Positions 1 to 10,955 of a DNA stretch of 64,000 nucleotides are shown here, piece after piece. This DNA comes from Dokdonella_A ginsengisoli (GTDB taxonomy: Bacteria; Pseudomonadota; Gammaproteobacteria; Xanthomonadales; Rhodanobacteraceae). The notes under the pieces are model-generated. The model ran no database searches. It was not told the origin of the DNA and saw only the letters and a list, made by a program, of their open reading frames with translations. The translations under genes and the position numbers were made by a program. The stretch is from the NCBI RefSeq assembly GCF_042652785.1, contig NZ_JBHSHD010000005.1:1-64000 (forward strand), written 5' to 3'. Positions within the stretch are counted from its first letter, which is position 1, and each line of letters begins with the position of its first letter.

Positions 1-365
1 CTGAAGGGGGCAGTCAACGGAGCGGTGAGCGGAGCGGTCTTCGGCGGCATCGGGGCGAGCCTTCCGACGGAAGGCAGCGGCGCCCTGTACGAGAGCGGCC
101 GCCTGTCGACGGGCGGCTACGCGGTACGGGCGCTGACGTCGGGTGTGGCGGGCGGCGTGCTGTCGACGATGCAGGGCGGTCGTTTCGGGGCGGGGTTCGC
201 CTCGGCGGGCCTGGGCAGCGCGCTGACGCCGGTGGCTGGCCGGGTGGCGTCCAATTCGGTGGGCCAGGGCTTCCTGGTGGCGATCGTGGGCGGCACGGCC
301 TCGGCGGCCGGTGGCGGAAAGTTCGCCAATGGGGCGATGTCGGCGGCGTTTAGTTATGCGTTTGG
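1..365 (+). repeat. Rhs shared segment, copy A (matches 2191-2555)
   Basis: Bases 1-365 match 2191-2555 (offset 2190) with only about six mismatches, and identity stops exactly at the start of the two different toxin tips. This is the homology that would allow tip exchange by recombination. Confidence 0.9.
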
Positions 366-867
366 TGAGGTCGCGAATCGAGTAGCCAGCCAAAGAATGG
401 AAAAAGCGGCCGCGCTCGATCCAAAATATTCAGTCGCACATGCAGTGGTTCTAAATGACCCTAATGGCGCAAGAATTGTTGGCATGTCGATGGGGCACAA
501 TGCCCTGCTTATAGGTGGGGACGATAGCGGCGGATGGATTTACGCTGCCAAGGAGGGGGGCGACAACAATGTCATTTCGCATTTCTCTTCATTGTCTGAG
601 TTTGAGGCAAGTGAAACCGCGATAAGATACAGTCGACAATATCTAATTGAGACGAGTATATCTCAAGATATAGATATGCTTGATTTTGCAAGAAGCAATT
701 ACGATTCCAAATACGATTTCTGCTCAAACAATTGCGCTGACTTGGTGAATCAGACATTGCGAGCCGGAAGGGTCAGTGCCCCATCCGCGTTACTTGCCAT
801 CCCCAACATCACATATCGTTCTATAATCGGTCTCAATCCTGGTGGAAAAGCAATAAAGGGGGATTGA
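1..867 (+). CDS. Rhs toxin 3' end (partial), tip 1 with candidate permuted papain-like domain
   Basis: The reading frame is open from base 1, so this is the C-terminal end of a longer gene that starts outside the window. Bases 1-365 encode the Gly/Ala-rich hydrophobic segment that follows the Rhs core; the same segment recurs at 2191-2555. After the shared residues FSYAFG the sequence changes to an AT-rich, unique tip of about 165 residues, the usual architecture of polymorphic Rhs toxins. The tip has MGHNALLIGG followed about 80 residues later by CSNNCADLV. This His-then-Cys order resembles circularly permuted NlpC/P60- or LRAT-like papain folds, so a peptidase, amidase or acyltransferase toxin is possible. 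That assignment is by eye only. The downstream gene begins one base after this stop codon and is its likely immunity partner. Confidence 0.8.
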   Translation: MKGAVNGAVSGAVFGGIGASLPTEGSGALYESGRLSTGGYAVRALTSGVAGGVLSTMQGGRFGAGFASAGLGSALTPVAGRVASNSVGQGFLVAIVGGTASAAGGGKFANGAMSAAFSYAFGEVANRVASQRMEKAAALDPKYSVAHAVVLNDPNGARIVGMSMGHNALLIGGDDSGGWIYAAKEGGDNNVISHFSSLSEFEASETAIRYSRQYLIETSISQDIDMLDFARSNYDSKYDFCSNNCADLVNQTLRAGRVSAPSALLAIPNITYRSIIGLNPGGKAIKGD

Positions 868-868
868 A

Positions 869-1249
869 ATGAGGATAATTTTATCGATCGTTTCGGGGGT
901 CGCGATATTTTTTATTTCGTGGGTCGCTAGGGATTATTTAAATAAAAGCTCAAGCTCATGGCCGGAGATTGCATATTTCATCGCAATGTGCGCAGCGATG
1001 GCTTTTTCTATAGATTCAATAAGTTCAAAGACGGACAATGTTCTAACATGCAGTACTAGGTTGGTTGTTCTTGTGGTCACGGTTTTAATTTTGGAATTCT
1101 TGCTGTATTTCCGTTTTACTGATGAGTATATAAAATATAAATCTGGTGTAACTCCACTGATAATTGCCGGTATCTTTTTTTATATTGTAAGCTTTGTTTT
1201 TCTTGTTACTGTTAGAGTTTCAAGAAAAGCAGGAGAAAAAATATTATAA
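869..1249 (+). CDS. Small four-helix membrane protein, candidate immunity to Rhs tip 1
   Basis: This 126-residue protein has about four predicted membrane helices (near residues 5-22, 32-50, 64-83 and 95-115) and a basic C-terminus. Its ATG lies one base after the stop of the Rhs tip, so the two are translationally linked. It is strongly AT-rich compared with the chromosome, matching the tip rather than the Rhs core. I do not recognise a family. Position directly behind a polymorphic toxin tip is the classic place for the cognate immunity gene, and a membrane location would suit a toxin acting in the periplasm or on the membrane. Function is inferred from context only. Confidence 0.6.
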   Translation: MRIILSIVSGVAIFFISWVARDYLNKSSSSWPEIAYFIAMCAAMAFSIDSISSKTDNVLTCSTRLVVLVVTVLILEFLLYFRFTDEYIKYKSGVTPLIIAGIFFYIVSFVFLVTVRVSRKAGEKIL

Positions 1250-1467
1250 CAATAAAATTTAATTTATGGATATAAAGCAAATATATTAATGCGCCGTTTG
1301 CCTATTGGGCCTCGTTGATCCGGGCGTCATCTCCATGGCCATTTGCGTGCCGCCCGGTTTCTCGCCTGGCGCGGACTTTGACTTCGCGCCGGCGCCGATT
1401 TAATTCTTCCGAAATTAATGTGCTTAGGTGGTTGCTTTTTCTGAGATTTGTCCGGCGGGCGGTGTAG
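1250..1467. other. Gene-poor, AT-rich to GC-rich junction before Rhs cassette 2
   Basis: No convincing gene is seen here. The first 50 bases continue the AT-rich composition of the tip 1 immunity gene. The sequence then returns to GC-rich composition before Rhs homology starts abruptly near 1480. An in-frame TAG at 1465-1467 shows that the second Rhs cassette is not joined to an upstream Rhs frame. Confidence 0.5.
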
Positions 1468-1506
1468 TATTCAAAACCTAGCCGCCTGAACTACGCGAAC
1501 GCGACG

Positions 1507-3096
1507 GTGACCTCGACGCTGGACGTGCTGCACTACGTCGGATCGGCGGAGGTGCACTGGATATCCGGCTCGGTGGCGCGGGTGGAGGTGCGCCGCTACG
1601 TGGGGCCGGTGCTGGTGGTGCAGACGGCCAACGTGTTCGGCGAGCAGAACTACCGGATCGAGCGTCAGTACTTCCTGACGGATGCGCAGGGTTCGACGTC
1701 GGCGGTGCTGTCGGACTGGGGTCAGCCGCTGAACGACAGCGCATCGATGAGTTTCGATCCGTTCGGGGCGCGACGCGACCCGACGGGCGGGGGCACGCCG
1801 CCTTGGTGGTCGGGCGTGCTGCAGGAGCTGGACGCGAGCACGCGCCACGGCTACACGGGCCACGAGCAGGTGGACGCGTTCGGCGTGATCCACATGGGCG
1901 GTCGGCTGTACGACCCCGGTCTGGGGCGGTTCCTGCAGGCCGATCCGATAGTGCAGGACCCGCTCAACAGTCAGAGCCTGAACCGCTACAGCTACGTGCT
2001 GAACAACCCGATGACGTACACGGACCCGACGGGCTACTTCTCGGTCGGAGACGGGTTGCGCCTGGTGGCGACGGCGGTGATCGCGTGGTACGCACCGTAC
2101 CTGGCCTCGTACCTGGGCGGCGGCTTCGGAGGCGCCGTGGCAGCGGGCGCGATCAGCGGTTTTGCGGCAGGTGCGGTGCAGACGGGCAACCTGAAGGGGG
2201 CAGTCAACGGAGCGGTGAGCGGAGCGGTCTTCGGCGGCATCGGGGCGAGCCTTCCGGCGGAAGGCAGCGGCGCGCTGTATGAGAGCGGCCGCCTGTCGAC
2301 GAGCGGCTACGCGGTACGGGCGCTGACGTCGGGTGTGGCAGGCGGCGTGTTGTCGACGATGCAGGGCGGTCGTTTCGGGGCGGGGTTCGCCTCGGCGGGC
2401 CTGGGCAGCGCGCTGACGCCGGTGGCTGGCCGGGTGGCGTCCAATTCGGTGGGCCAGGGCTTCCTGGTGGCGATCGTGGGCGGCACGGCCTCGGCGGCCG
2501 GTGGCGGAAAGTTCGCCAATGGGGCGATGTCGGCGGCGTTTAGTTATGCGTTTGGACGCGTAGCAGAAAAATTTGAAACTGGCTCGTCCGATGTGACGGA
2601 TGTTTCGCCAATTGAGGTTCCCTCTTCAGTGAAAATCGAAGCGCAGGGTTTTGAAACACAAAATGCAGCTGCTAAAGCGGCTGGAGCCGCGTATGGCGAA
2701 GAAGGAGTGCGTCGACGTCAAGAGCTCCAGCTTGGACTTAGTCGCATCAGTGAGGGCAACTGGAGTTACCTCACTCCCGGCTGGGGGCCGGTAGGTGCAG
2801 TGCGTGTAGACCCGACAGCCCTTCTTCAAGCATATAGGGCGGCTGGTCTGTCGGTGCAGGCTTGGATGCATGGTCACTTTGATTCGCAATTGTTTTTCTC
2901 CGCCGTGGATTTCTCCATGGTGTGGGGGAAATCGCAGCCAACTTATCTGGTTAACAGTGTTGGGCAGGTCAGATCTCTAACAGATGCGCAGCTCAAGGGT
3001 GCGCTGAAGAGTCTTCCGAGGGATTATAAATCCAAAGGATTTGATGGATTAAGAAAATTCTATGAGAAAAACGGTTTTCCAGGAAGTGAGCTATGA
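1507..3096 (+). CDS. Orphan Rhs cassette 2: core domain fragment with DUF4329-like tip
   Basis: The frame opens just after a TAG at 1465 and lacks the long N-terminal Rhs repeats, so this is a truncated, displaced Rhs C-terminal cassette rather than a full gene; GTG 1507 is only the first possible start. It carries the Rhs-associated core (GRLYDPGLGRFLQADPI, then LNRYSYVLNNPMTYTDPTGY, bases about 1890-2040). The hydrophobic Gly/Ala segment follows, nearly identical to bases 1-365. After FSYAFG a unique tip starts at 2556. The tip contains AWMHGHFDS, then FFSAVDFSM, then YLVNSVGQVRSL. This H-x-H, FS-x-x-D, G-x-V pattern is that of DUF4329, a JAB-like domain common at the ends of Rhs proteins. 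Probably silent unless recombined onto the intact rhs gene upstream. Confidence 0.75.
   Translation: MTSTLDVLHYVGSAEVHWISGSVARVEVRRYVGPVLVVQTANVFGEQNYRIERQYFLTDAQGSTSAVLSDWGQPLNDSASMSFDPFGARRDPTGGGTPPWWSGVLQELDASTRHGYTGHEQVDAFGVIHMGGRLYDPGLGRFLQADPIVQDPLNSQSLNRYSYVLNNPMTYTDPTGYFSVGDGLRLVATAVIAWYAPYLASYLGGGFGGAVAAGAISGFAAGAVQTGNLKGAVNGAVSGAVFGGIGASLPAEGSGALYESGRLSTSGYAVRALTSGVAGGVLSTMQGGRFGAGFASAGLGSALTPVAGRVASNSVGQGFLVAIVGGTASAAGGGKFANGAMSAAFSYAFGRVAEKFETGSSDVTDVSPIEVPSSVKIEAQGFETQNAAAKAAGAAYGEEGVRRRQELQLGLSRISEGNWSYLTPGWGPVGAVRVDPTALLQAYRAAGLSVQAWMHGHFDSQLFFSAVDFSMVWGKSQPTYLVNSVGQVRSLTDAQLKGALKSLPRDYKSKGFDGLRKFYEKNGFPGSEL
1633..2105 (+). repeat. Rhs core repeat (matches 3859-4330)
   Basis: Near-identical to 3859-4330, with offset 2226 before and 2225 after the one-base deletion in the downstream copy. 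It covers the Rhs-associated core. Confidence 0.9.
2191..2555 (+). repeat. Rhs shared segment, copy B (matches 1-365)
   Basis: This is the second copy of the pre-tip segment. The boundary with the unique tip falls after the codons for SYAFG, as in copy A. Confidence 0.9.
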
Positions 3097-3674
3097 ACTA
3101 TTGGAGAGAAATACTGTCTATGGCGGCATGCATTCTCTTGGTGGGATGCCTGTCTCAATCAATTCAGGCTAAGAATTTTCTTAAAGAAAAAAAAGAAAGC
3201 GAATCAGATGTGATATCTGAGAATTATTTTTATGAGCAGAGGAAATGCTACGCAGAATGGAATTCTTTGCTTCAGGGATGGAAGAAGGAAGGGGGGGGGG
3301 TCCGGGAATCCATGGGGGAAACACGAAGAATTTCAATAAAATTAAATAGGTCAAATTTTGCTAAAGGAGTAAAAAAGGCTTGGCGGCAGCAAAAGAAAGA
3401 TGGGCGGCAGGTCTTTTTTCCAACATGGCCAATAAGCGAAGAGCAGTATCGCTACGTCATGTTCTCCACATTAGAGGCGTTTTCGGGGTATGTTTCCGCT
3501 GAGTGTGAAAGTACTTCTTGGCTGGGGCCGATCCTTTGGGACGAGTTAAGAGTGCCGGGGGAGGCTAGAATTTCAAATTCCCGTTTCAAGGACATGCCAG
3601 AGAAGATTCTTGCTGACCCAAAAGAATCTATTAACTGGCTAATGTACGGAATATTTTCTTCCCCGGCGAATTAA
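3093..3674 (+). CDS. Putative lipoprotein, candidate immunity to Rhs tip 2, with a G10 tract
   Basis: A 193-residue protein whose ATG overlaps the Rhs tip 2 stop as ATGA, indicating coupled expression. The N-terminus has a hydrophobic segment ending in the lipobox-like LVGC at about residues 16-19, so export and lipidation are likely. The rest is charged and AT-rich in codon use, with no family I recognise. Ten consecutive G residues at 3291-3300 lie in the coding sequence and encode part of KEGGGV; gain or loss of one base would abolish the protein. Context (gene immediately after a toxin tip) suggests immunity; a periplasm-facing lipoprotein would fit a toxin acting there. Identity unproven. 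Confidence 0.6.
   Translation: MNYWREILSMAACILLVGCLSQSIQAKNFLKEKKESESDVISENYFYEQRKCYAEWNSLLQGWKKEGGGVRESMGETRRISIKLNRSNFAKGVKKAWRQQKKDGRQVFFPTWPISEEQYRYVMFSTLEAFSGYVSAECESTSWLGPILWDELRVPGEARISNSRFKDMPEKILADPKESINWLMYGIFSSPAN
3291..3300 (+). repeat. Homopolymeric G10 tract within coding sequence
   Basis: Ten G in a row sit inside the candidate immunity gene. The frame stays open across the tract as given. Such tracts are prone to slipped-strand change and also to sequencing error. Confidence 0.85.
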
Positions 3675-3840
3675 GTGGGCGGACTGTCAATGGGTGCCGA
3701 GCTAACTGTTTGCGAAGTATTTTTTTTCGCGATGGATGTTCTTAATATTATTACTCGTAAAAATTTTAAATATCTAAGCGATATGCATTTTTCTTGAGCT
3801 ATAAAATGTTCGGTTTGGGATTTGAACTTCCTGCCGGTGG
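3675..3840. other. AT-rich spacer between Rhs cassettes 2 and 3
   Basis: No gene is seen. The AT-rich composition of the tip 2 immunity gene persists to about 3830 and then gives way abruptly to GC-rich Rhs core sequence. Confidence 0.5.
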
Positions 3841-3842
3841 GC

Positions 3843-4330
3843 GGTGCGGTCGGCCAGCGTGTTCGGCGAGCAGAACTACCGGATCGAGCGTCAGTACTTC
3901 CTGACGGATGCACAGGGTTCGACGTCGGCGGTGCTGTCGGACTGGGGTCAGCCGCTGAACGACAGCGCGTCGATGAGTTTCGATCCGTTCGGGGCGCGAC
4001 GCGACCCGACGGGCGGGGGCACGCCGCCCTGGTGGTCGGGCGTGCTGCAGGAGCTGGACGCGAGCACGCGCCACGGTTACACGGGCCACGAGCAGGTGGA
4101 CGCGTTCGGCGTGATCCACATGGGCGGTCGGCTGTACGACCCCGGTCTGGGCGGGTCCTGCAGGCCGATCCGATAGTGCAGGACCCGCTCAACAGCCAGA
4201 GCCTGAACCGCTACAGCTACGTGCTGAACAACCCGATGACGTACACGGACCCGACGGGCTACTTCTCGGTCGGAGACGGGTTGCGCCTGGTGGCGACGGC
4301 GGTGATCGCGTGGCGGGCGCCGTACCTGGC
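3843..4330 (+). pseudogene. Rhs core remnant (cassette 3), frameshifted and tipless
   Basis: This segment repeats cassette 2 from about base 1617 to 2105 almost exactly. It starts mid-gene with no start signal. Near 4150, where cassette 2 reads CTGGGGCGGTTCCTG, this copy reads CTGGGCGGGTCCTG: one G is lost and one base changed. The frame therefore stops at 4174-4176, and the RFLQADPI core continues only in another frame. Homology ends at 4330 before any tip, so it encodes no toxin. It is best read as decayed recombination debris of an Rhs C-terminal array. Confidence 0.85.
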
Positions 4331-4725
4331 CGGACCTGCCTCCAGGGCCGGACCGCCTCCCTCGCGCTCGGCGTCGGAACGGCGCTGAACGGCCCCGCCG
4401 GGGCCGAACTCGAACCGCTCGCACCTGCCGGGCCGCGTTTACGCGGCCGATCGTGTAGAATCCGCCGCCCAATCAGGCAGGCTCGAACGTCCGGCCTCTT
4501 TCGGCGGACTGGCCGTCGGCGCGTCATCACGCCTTCTTCGTCGCAGCGCAACGTCCTGCGAACGTCGGCGGCGCGCCGGTTCGCGGCTTCGACGACACGG
4601 ACGCTGGCACCGGGCGCAATGCGCGCGGCGCGGCGTCCGTCGTCGTGAATTCCACTCGCCCGATGAAGCGCGGCGGCGGCGTCCGGGCGCTTCCGAACCC
4701 CGACACATTCCTAGAGGCTGCATCC
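4331..4725. other. Long leader region upstream of the EF-G gene
   Basis: I see no gene in these 395 bases. There are GC-rich hairpins: CGGCCCC/GGGGCCG near 4387-4404, and GCCGCG/CGCGGC separated by TTTA near 4433-4448. These could terminate or insulate transcription arriving from the Rhs region. TAGAAT at about 4455 resembles a -10 element, but I find no well-spaced -35. Confidence 0.35.
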
Positions 4726-6864
4726 ATGGCAAGGCAGAAGGAACTCAAGCTCTACCGCAACATCGGCATCATCGCGCACATCGACGCGGGCAAGACGACG
4801 ACGACCGAACGCATCCTGTACTACACGGGCAAGAAGCACCAGATCGTCGACGTGCACGACACCAAGGACGGCAAGGGCTCGACCACCACCGACTACATGG
4901 AGCAGGAGCGCAAGCGCGGCATCACGATCCAGTCGGCCGCCGTCTCCGCGGAGTGGAAGGGCCACCAGATCAACGTCATCGACACGCCCGGACACGTCGA
5001 CTTCACCATCGAGGTGAACCGCTCGCTGCGCGTGCTCGACGGTGCGGTCGTGGTGTTCGACGGCGTCGCCGGCGTGGAGCCGCAGACCGAGACGAACTGG
5101 CGCCTGGCCGACCAGTACAACGTGCCGCGCATGTGCTACATCAACAAGATGGACCGCATCGGCGCGAACTTCAAGAACGCCGTCGACGGCATCCGCAACC
5201 GCCTCGGCGCGAACGCGGTCATCTGCGAAGTGCCGCTGGGCAGCCACGACGACTTCATCGGCATCGCCGACCTGATCGCCAACTGCGGCTACATCTGGCT
5301 CGGCGACGACAAGGACAGCAAGTGGGAGACGATCCCGCTCGACCAGATCGCCAGCCATCCGAAAGTGCAGGTCTTCACCACCACCGCCGACAAGGAGTGG
5401 GTCGCCAACCTGGCTGCGCTGCGCGAAGCGAGCATCGAAGCCGCGGTGGAGATGGACGACGCGGCGATGGAAGCCTACCTCGGCGGCGAGACGCCCTCGC
5501 TGGAAACGCTCAAGGCGTGCATCCGCAAGGGCTGCGTCGCCGGCAAGCTGGTGCCGGTGTTCTGCGGCTCGTCCTACCGCAACAAGGGCGTGCAGCACCT
5601 GCTCGACGGCGTGGTCGACTACATGCCGTATCCGGGCGAGAACGGCGGCATCTCGATGGTCGACGAGGACGGCAACGTCATCGGCGAGCAGGAAGTCACC
5701 GACGACGCGCCGGCGCGCGCGCTGGCGTTCAAGGTCATCAACGACCAGTTCGGCACGCTGACCTTCACGCGCATCTACTCCGGCGTGATCAAGAAGGGCG
5801 ACACGCTGCTCAACGTCACGCGCGGCAAGAAGGAGCGCATCGGCCGCATCGTCGAGGTGCAGGCGAACGCGACCAAGGAAATCGACGAAGTCCGCGCCGG
5901 CGACATCTGCGCGTTCGTCTCGATGAAGGAAACCGAGACCGGCGACACGCTGACCGATCCGAACTCGCCGGTGCTGCTGGAGCGCATGCGCTTCCCCGAT
6001 CCGGTCATCAGCGTGTCGGTCGAGCCGAAGTCGCGCAACGACATCGACAAGATGTCGACCGCGCTCTACAAGATGGTCAAGGCCGACCCGTCGCTGAGGC
6101 TGGAAGTGGACAAGGAAACCGGCGAGACCGTGCTCAAGGGCATGGGCGAGCTGCATCTGGAAATCACCATCGACCGCATGCGCACCGAGCTGGGTGTGGA
6201 AGCGAACATGGGCAAGCCGAAGGTCAGCTTCCGCGAGGCGTTCGGCAACCGCGTCGAGCACACCTACACGCACAAGAAGCAGTCCGGCGGTTCGGGCCAG
6301 TTCGCCGAAGTGAAGATGATCTTCGAGCCGGGCGAAGCCGGTTCGGGCGTGCAGTTCGTCGATGAAATCGTCGGCGGCCGCATCCCGCGCGAATACATCC
6401 CGGCGGTCGAGTTCGCCATCAAGAGCGAATCGCAGCAGGGCCAGATCGCCGGCTACGAAGTGGTCGACTTCAAGGCGCGCCTGATCGACGGCAAGTACCA
6501 CGACGTCGACTCGTCCGCGCTGGCGTTCGAGATCGCCGGCAAGCAGATGTTCCGCGAAGCGCACAAGATGAGCCGGCCGAAGCTGCTCGAGCCGATCATG
6601 AGCCTGGAAGTGGTCACCGAGCCGGACTATCTCGGCGACATCATCGGCGACATGAACCGTCGCCGCGGCTCGGTCAGCGAGCAGGGCCAGCGCGGTCCGC
6701 AGGCGTTCGTGAAGGGCTTCGTGCCGCTGGCGGAGATGTTCGGCTACATCAACTTCCTGCGTTCGGCCACGAGCGGCCGCGGCAACTTCTCGATGACGTT
6801 CGACCACTACGCCGAAGTGCCGGCGAACCTGGTCGACAAGCTGATGGAGAAGGAAGCGAAGTAA
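4726..6864 (+). CDS. fusA: Elongation factor G, solitary copy (EF-G paralogue candidate)
   Basis: This is a 712-residue ribosomal translocase GTPase. ATG 4726 (MARQKELKLYRNIGIIAHID) is chosen because AGAGG lies upstream at 4713 and the protein aligns with the usual EF-G start; an upstream ATG at 4645 would add 27 unrelated residues. GTPase motifs are G1 AHIDAGKT (residues 17-24), G3 DTPGHVDF (about 86) and G4 NKMD (140-143). Domains II-V follow to the end. Two things are odd. It stands alone without rpsL, rpsG or tuf, the normal str operon partners. The switch I region reads VHDTKDGKGSTTTDYMEQER, several residues longer than the usual VHDGAATMDWMEQE. It may be a second, specialised EF-G rather than the main fusA. 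Confidence 0.9.
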   Translation: MARQKELKLYRNIGIIAHIDAGKTTTTERILYYTGKKHQIVDVHDTKDGKGSTTTDYMEQERKRGITIQSAAVSAEWKGHQINVIDTPGHVDFTIEVNRSLRVLDGAVVVFDGVAGVEPQTETNWRLADQYNVPRMCYINKMDRIGANFKNAVDGIRNRLGANAVICEVPLGSHDDFIGIADLIANCGYIWLGDDKDSKWETIPLDQIASHPKVQVFTTTADKEWVANLAALREASIEAAVEMDDAAMEAYLGGETPSLETLKACIRKGCVAGKLVPVFCGSSYRNKGVQHLLDGVVDYMPYPGENGGISMVDEDGNVIGEQEVTDDAPARALAFKVINDQFGTLTFTRIYSGVIKKGDTLLNVTRGKKERIGRIVEVQANATKEIDEVRAGDICAFVSMKETETGDTLTDPNSPVLLERMRFPDPVISVSVEPKSRNDIDKMSTALYKMVKADPSLRLEVDKETGETVLKGMGELHLEITIDRMRTELGVEANMGKPKVSFREAFGNRVEHTYTHKKQSGGSGQFAEVKMIFEPGEAGSGVQFVDEIVGGRIPREYIPAVEFAIKSESQQGQIAGYEVVDFKARLIDGKYHDVDSSALAFEIAGKQMFREAHKMSRPKLLEPIMSLEVVTEPDYLGDIIGDMNRRRGSVSEQGQRGPQAFVKGFVPLAEMFGYINFLRSATSGRGNFSMTFDHYAEVPANLVDKLMEKEAK

Positions 6865-7582
6865 GCCTTCGCTTCCGTCGGAGCGCGTCGGCGGCGGTTC
6901 CCGCGCCGGCGCGCTCCGGGGAAAACCTGCCGGAAAACCCCGTCCCGGACCGCCGCGAGCGGCCCGGGACGGCGGCTGCTATAGTCGTTCGGCGCGACGT
7001 CGGATCGCGCATGCGTCACGGGGCGAAACGTCATGGCCGAACCACCGGCGAGCGAGACCGGCCCCAGGCAGGCCGATCAGCTGTTCGCGCTCGTCTACGA
7101 CGAACTGCGCCGCATCGCGCGCAGCCGCCGTCGCCAGGCCGGCAATCCGGCCACCCTCGACACCACCGCGCTGATCAACGAAACCTGGCTCAAGCTGGCC
7201 GCCTCGCGCGAGGCGAAGGGCTACTCGCGCGCGCATTTCCTGTCGCTGGCCGCACGCGCGATGCGCCAGGTGCTGGTCGACCACGCGCGCAACCGCGGCC
7301 GGCAGAAGCGCGGCGGCGATCTCGCACCGGTCACCCTCGACCTGAACCAGGCCGACCCGGGCGGCGACCTGTTCGAGGTGCTCGCGCTCGATGCCGCGCT
7401 GGCGCGGCTGTCGGAACTGGACGAGAGCATGGGGCAGATCGTCGAGTGGCACGTGTTCGGCGGCATCGGCCTCGACGACGTGGCGCAGCTGCAGGGCGTC
7501 AACGTGCGCACCGTGTTCCGGCGCTGGCGCGCCGCGCGCGCGTTTCTCGTGAAGCAACTGGGCATGACGGGCGAGCAGGGCG

Positions 7583-10516
<2,934 letters not shown>

Positions 10517-10532
10517 CGCCGGCGCGGCCGCC

Positions 10533-10682
10533 TCAGTTGGCGGTCGGCGGACCCTTGCCGATGACGTCGTCCGGCGTCTGACCGCCGCCGCCCTTGGACG
10601 GATCCTTCGGCGCGTCCGCGCCCCCCTTGCCGTTGCCGCCGGAGCCGCCCGGACTGGGCTGGCTCTTCTTCTCGTTGCTCAT
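10533..10682 (-). CDS. 49-residue Gly/Pro-rich hydrophilic protein
   Basis: A tiny protein starting MSNEKKSQPSPGG, rich in Gly, Pro, Lys and Asp and without hydrophobic segments, so probably disordered. The start at 10682 is chosen because GGGAGA lies just upstream; a longer frame reaching 10877 has no such signal. It is convergent with the kinase gene (16 bases between stops) and lies on the same strand as the two-component genes, but 273 bases separate it from the histidine kinase stop. No family is recognised. The Shine-Dalgarno sequence and conserved-looking codon bias are the only support. Confidence 0.5.
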   Translation of the reverse strand: MSNEKKSQPSPGGSGGNGKGGADAPKDPSKGGGGQTPDDVIGKGPPTAN

Positions 10683-10955
10683 GACTTCTCTCCCGGAGTG
10701 GAATCTCGAAAACCGCCGTCCGGGGCGATGCTTCGAGTCGATGGGACCGGATCGAACGGTCCCGCCGTCTTCGCTCGATCGGGCGCGGCCAGCGCGCGTG
10801 GGTGGCACGTCCCTGTGCCGTGGGCCTCCCGCAGCGATTCGGCAGGCCCCGGTCCGGGCGGGAGCGAGTCTCCGCATCGGACACCAATCCAGATACGCCC
10901 AAACGCGCCCGCGAGTGACAGCCCGCCGATTGTCGCGCTTTTGCGGGCGGCCGGG

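Noticed and set aside
1803..2282. Alternative-frame protein inside Rhs cassette 2
   Set aside because: Arg/Gly-rich shadow frame; the Rhs core motifs are in the frame of 1507-3096.
4711..6807. 698-codon minus-strand frame opposite EF-G
   Set aside because: Antisense shadow of a highly conserved gene; His/Val/Asp-rich composition typical of such shadows.
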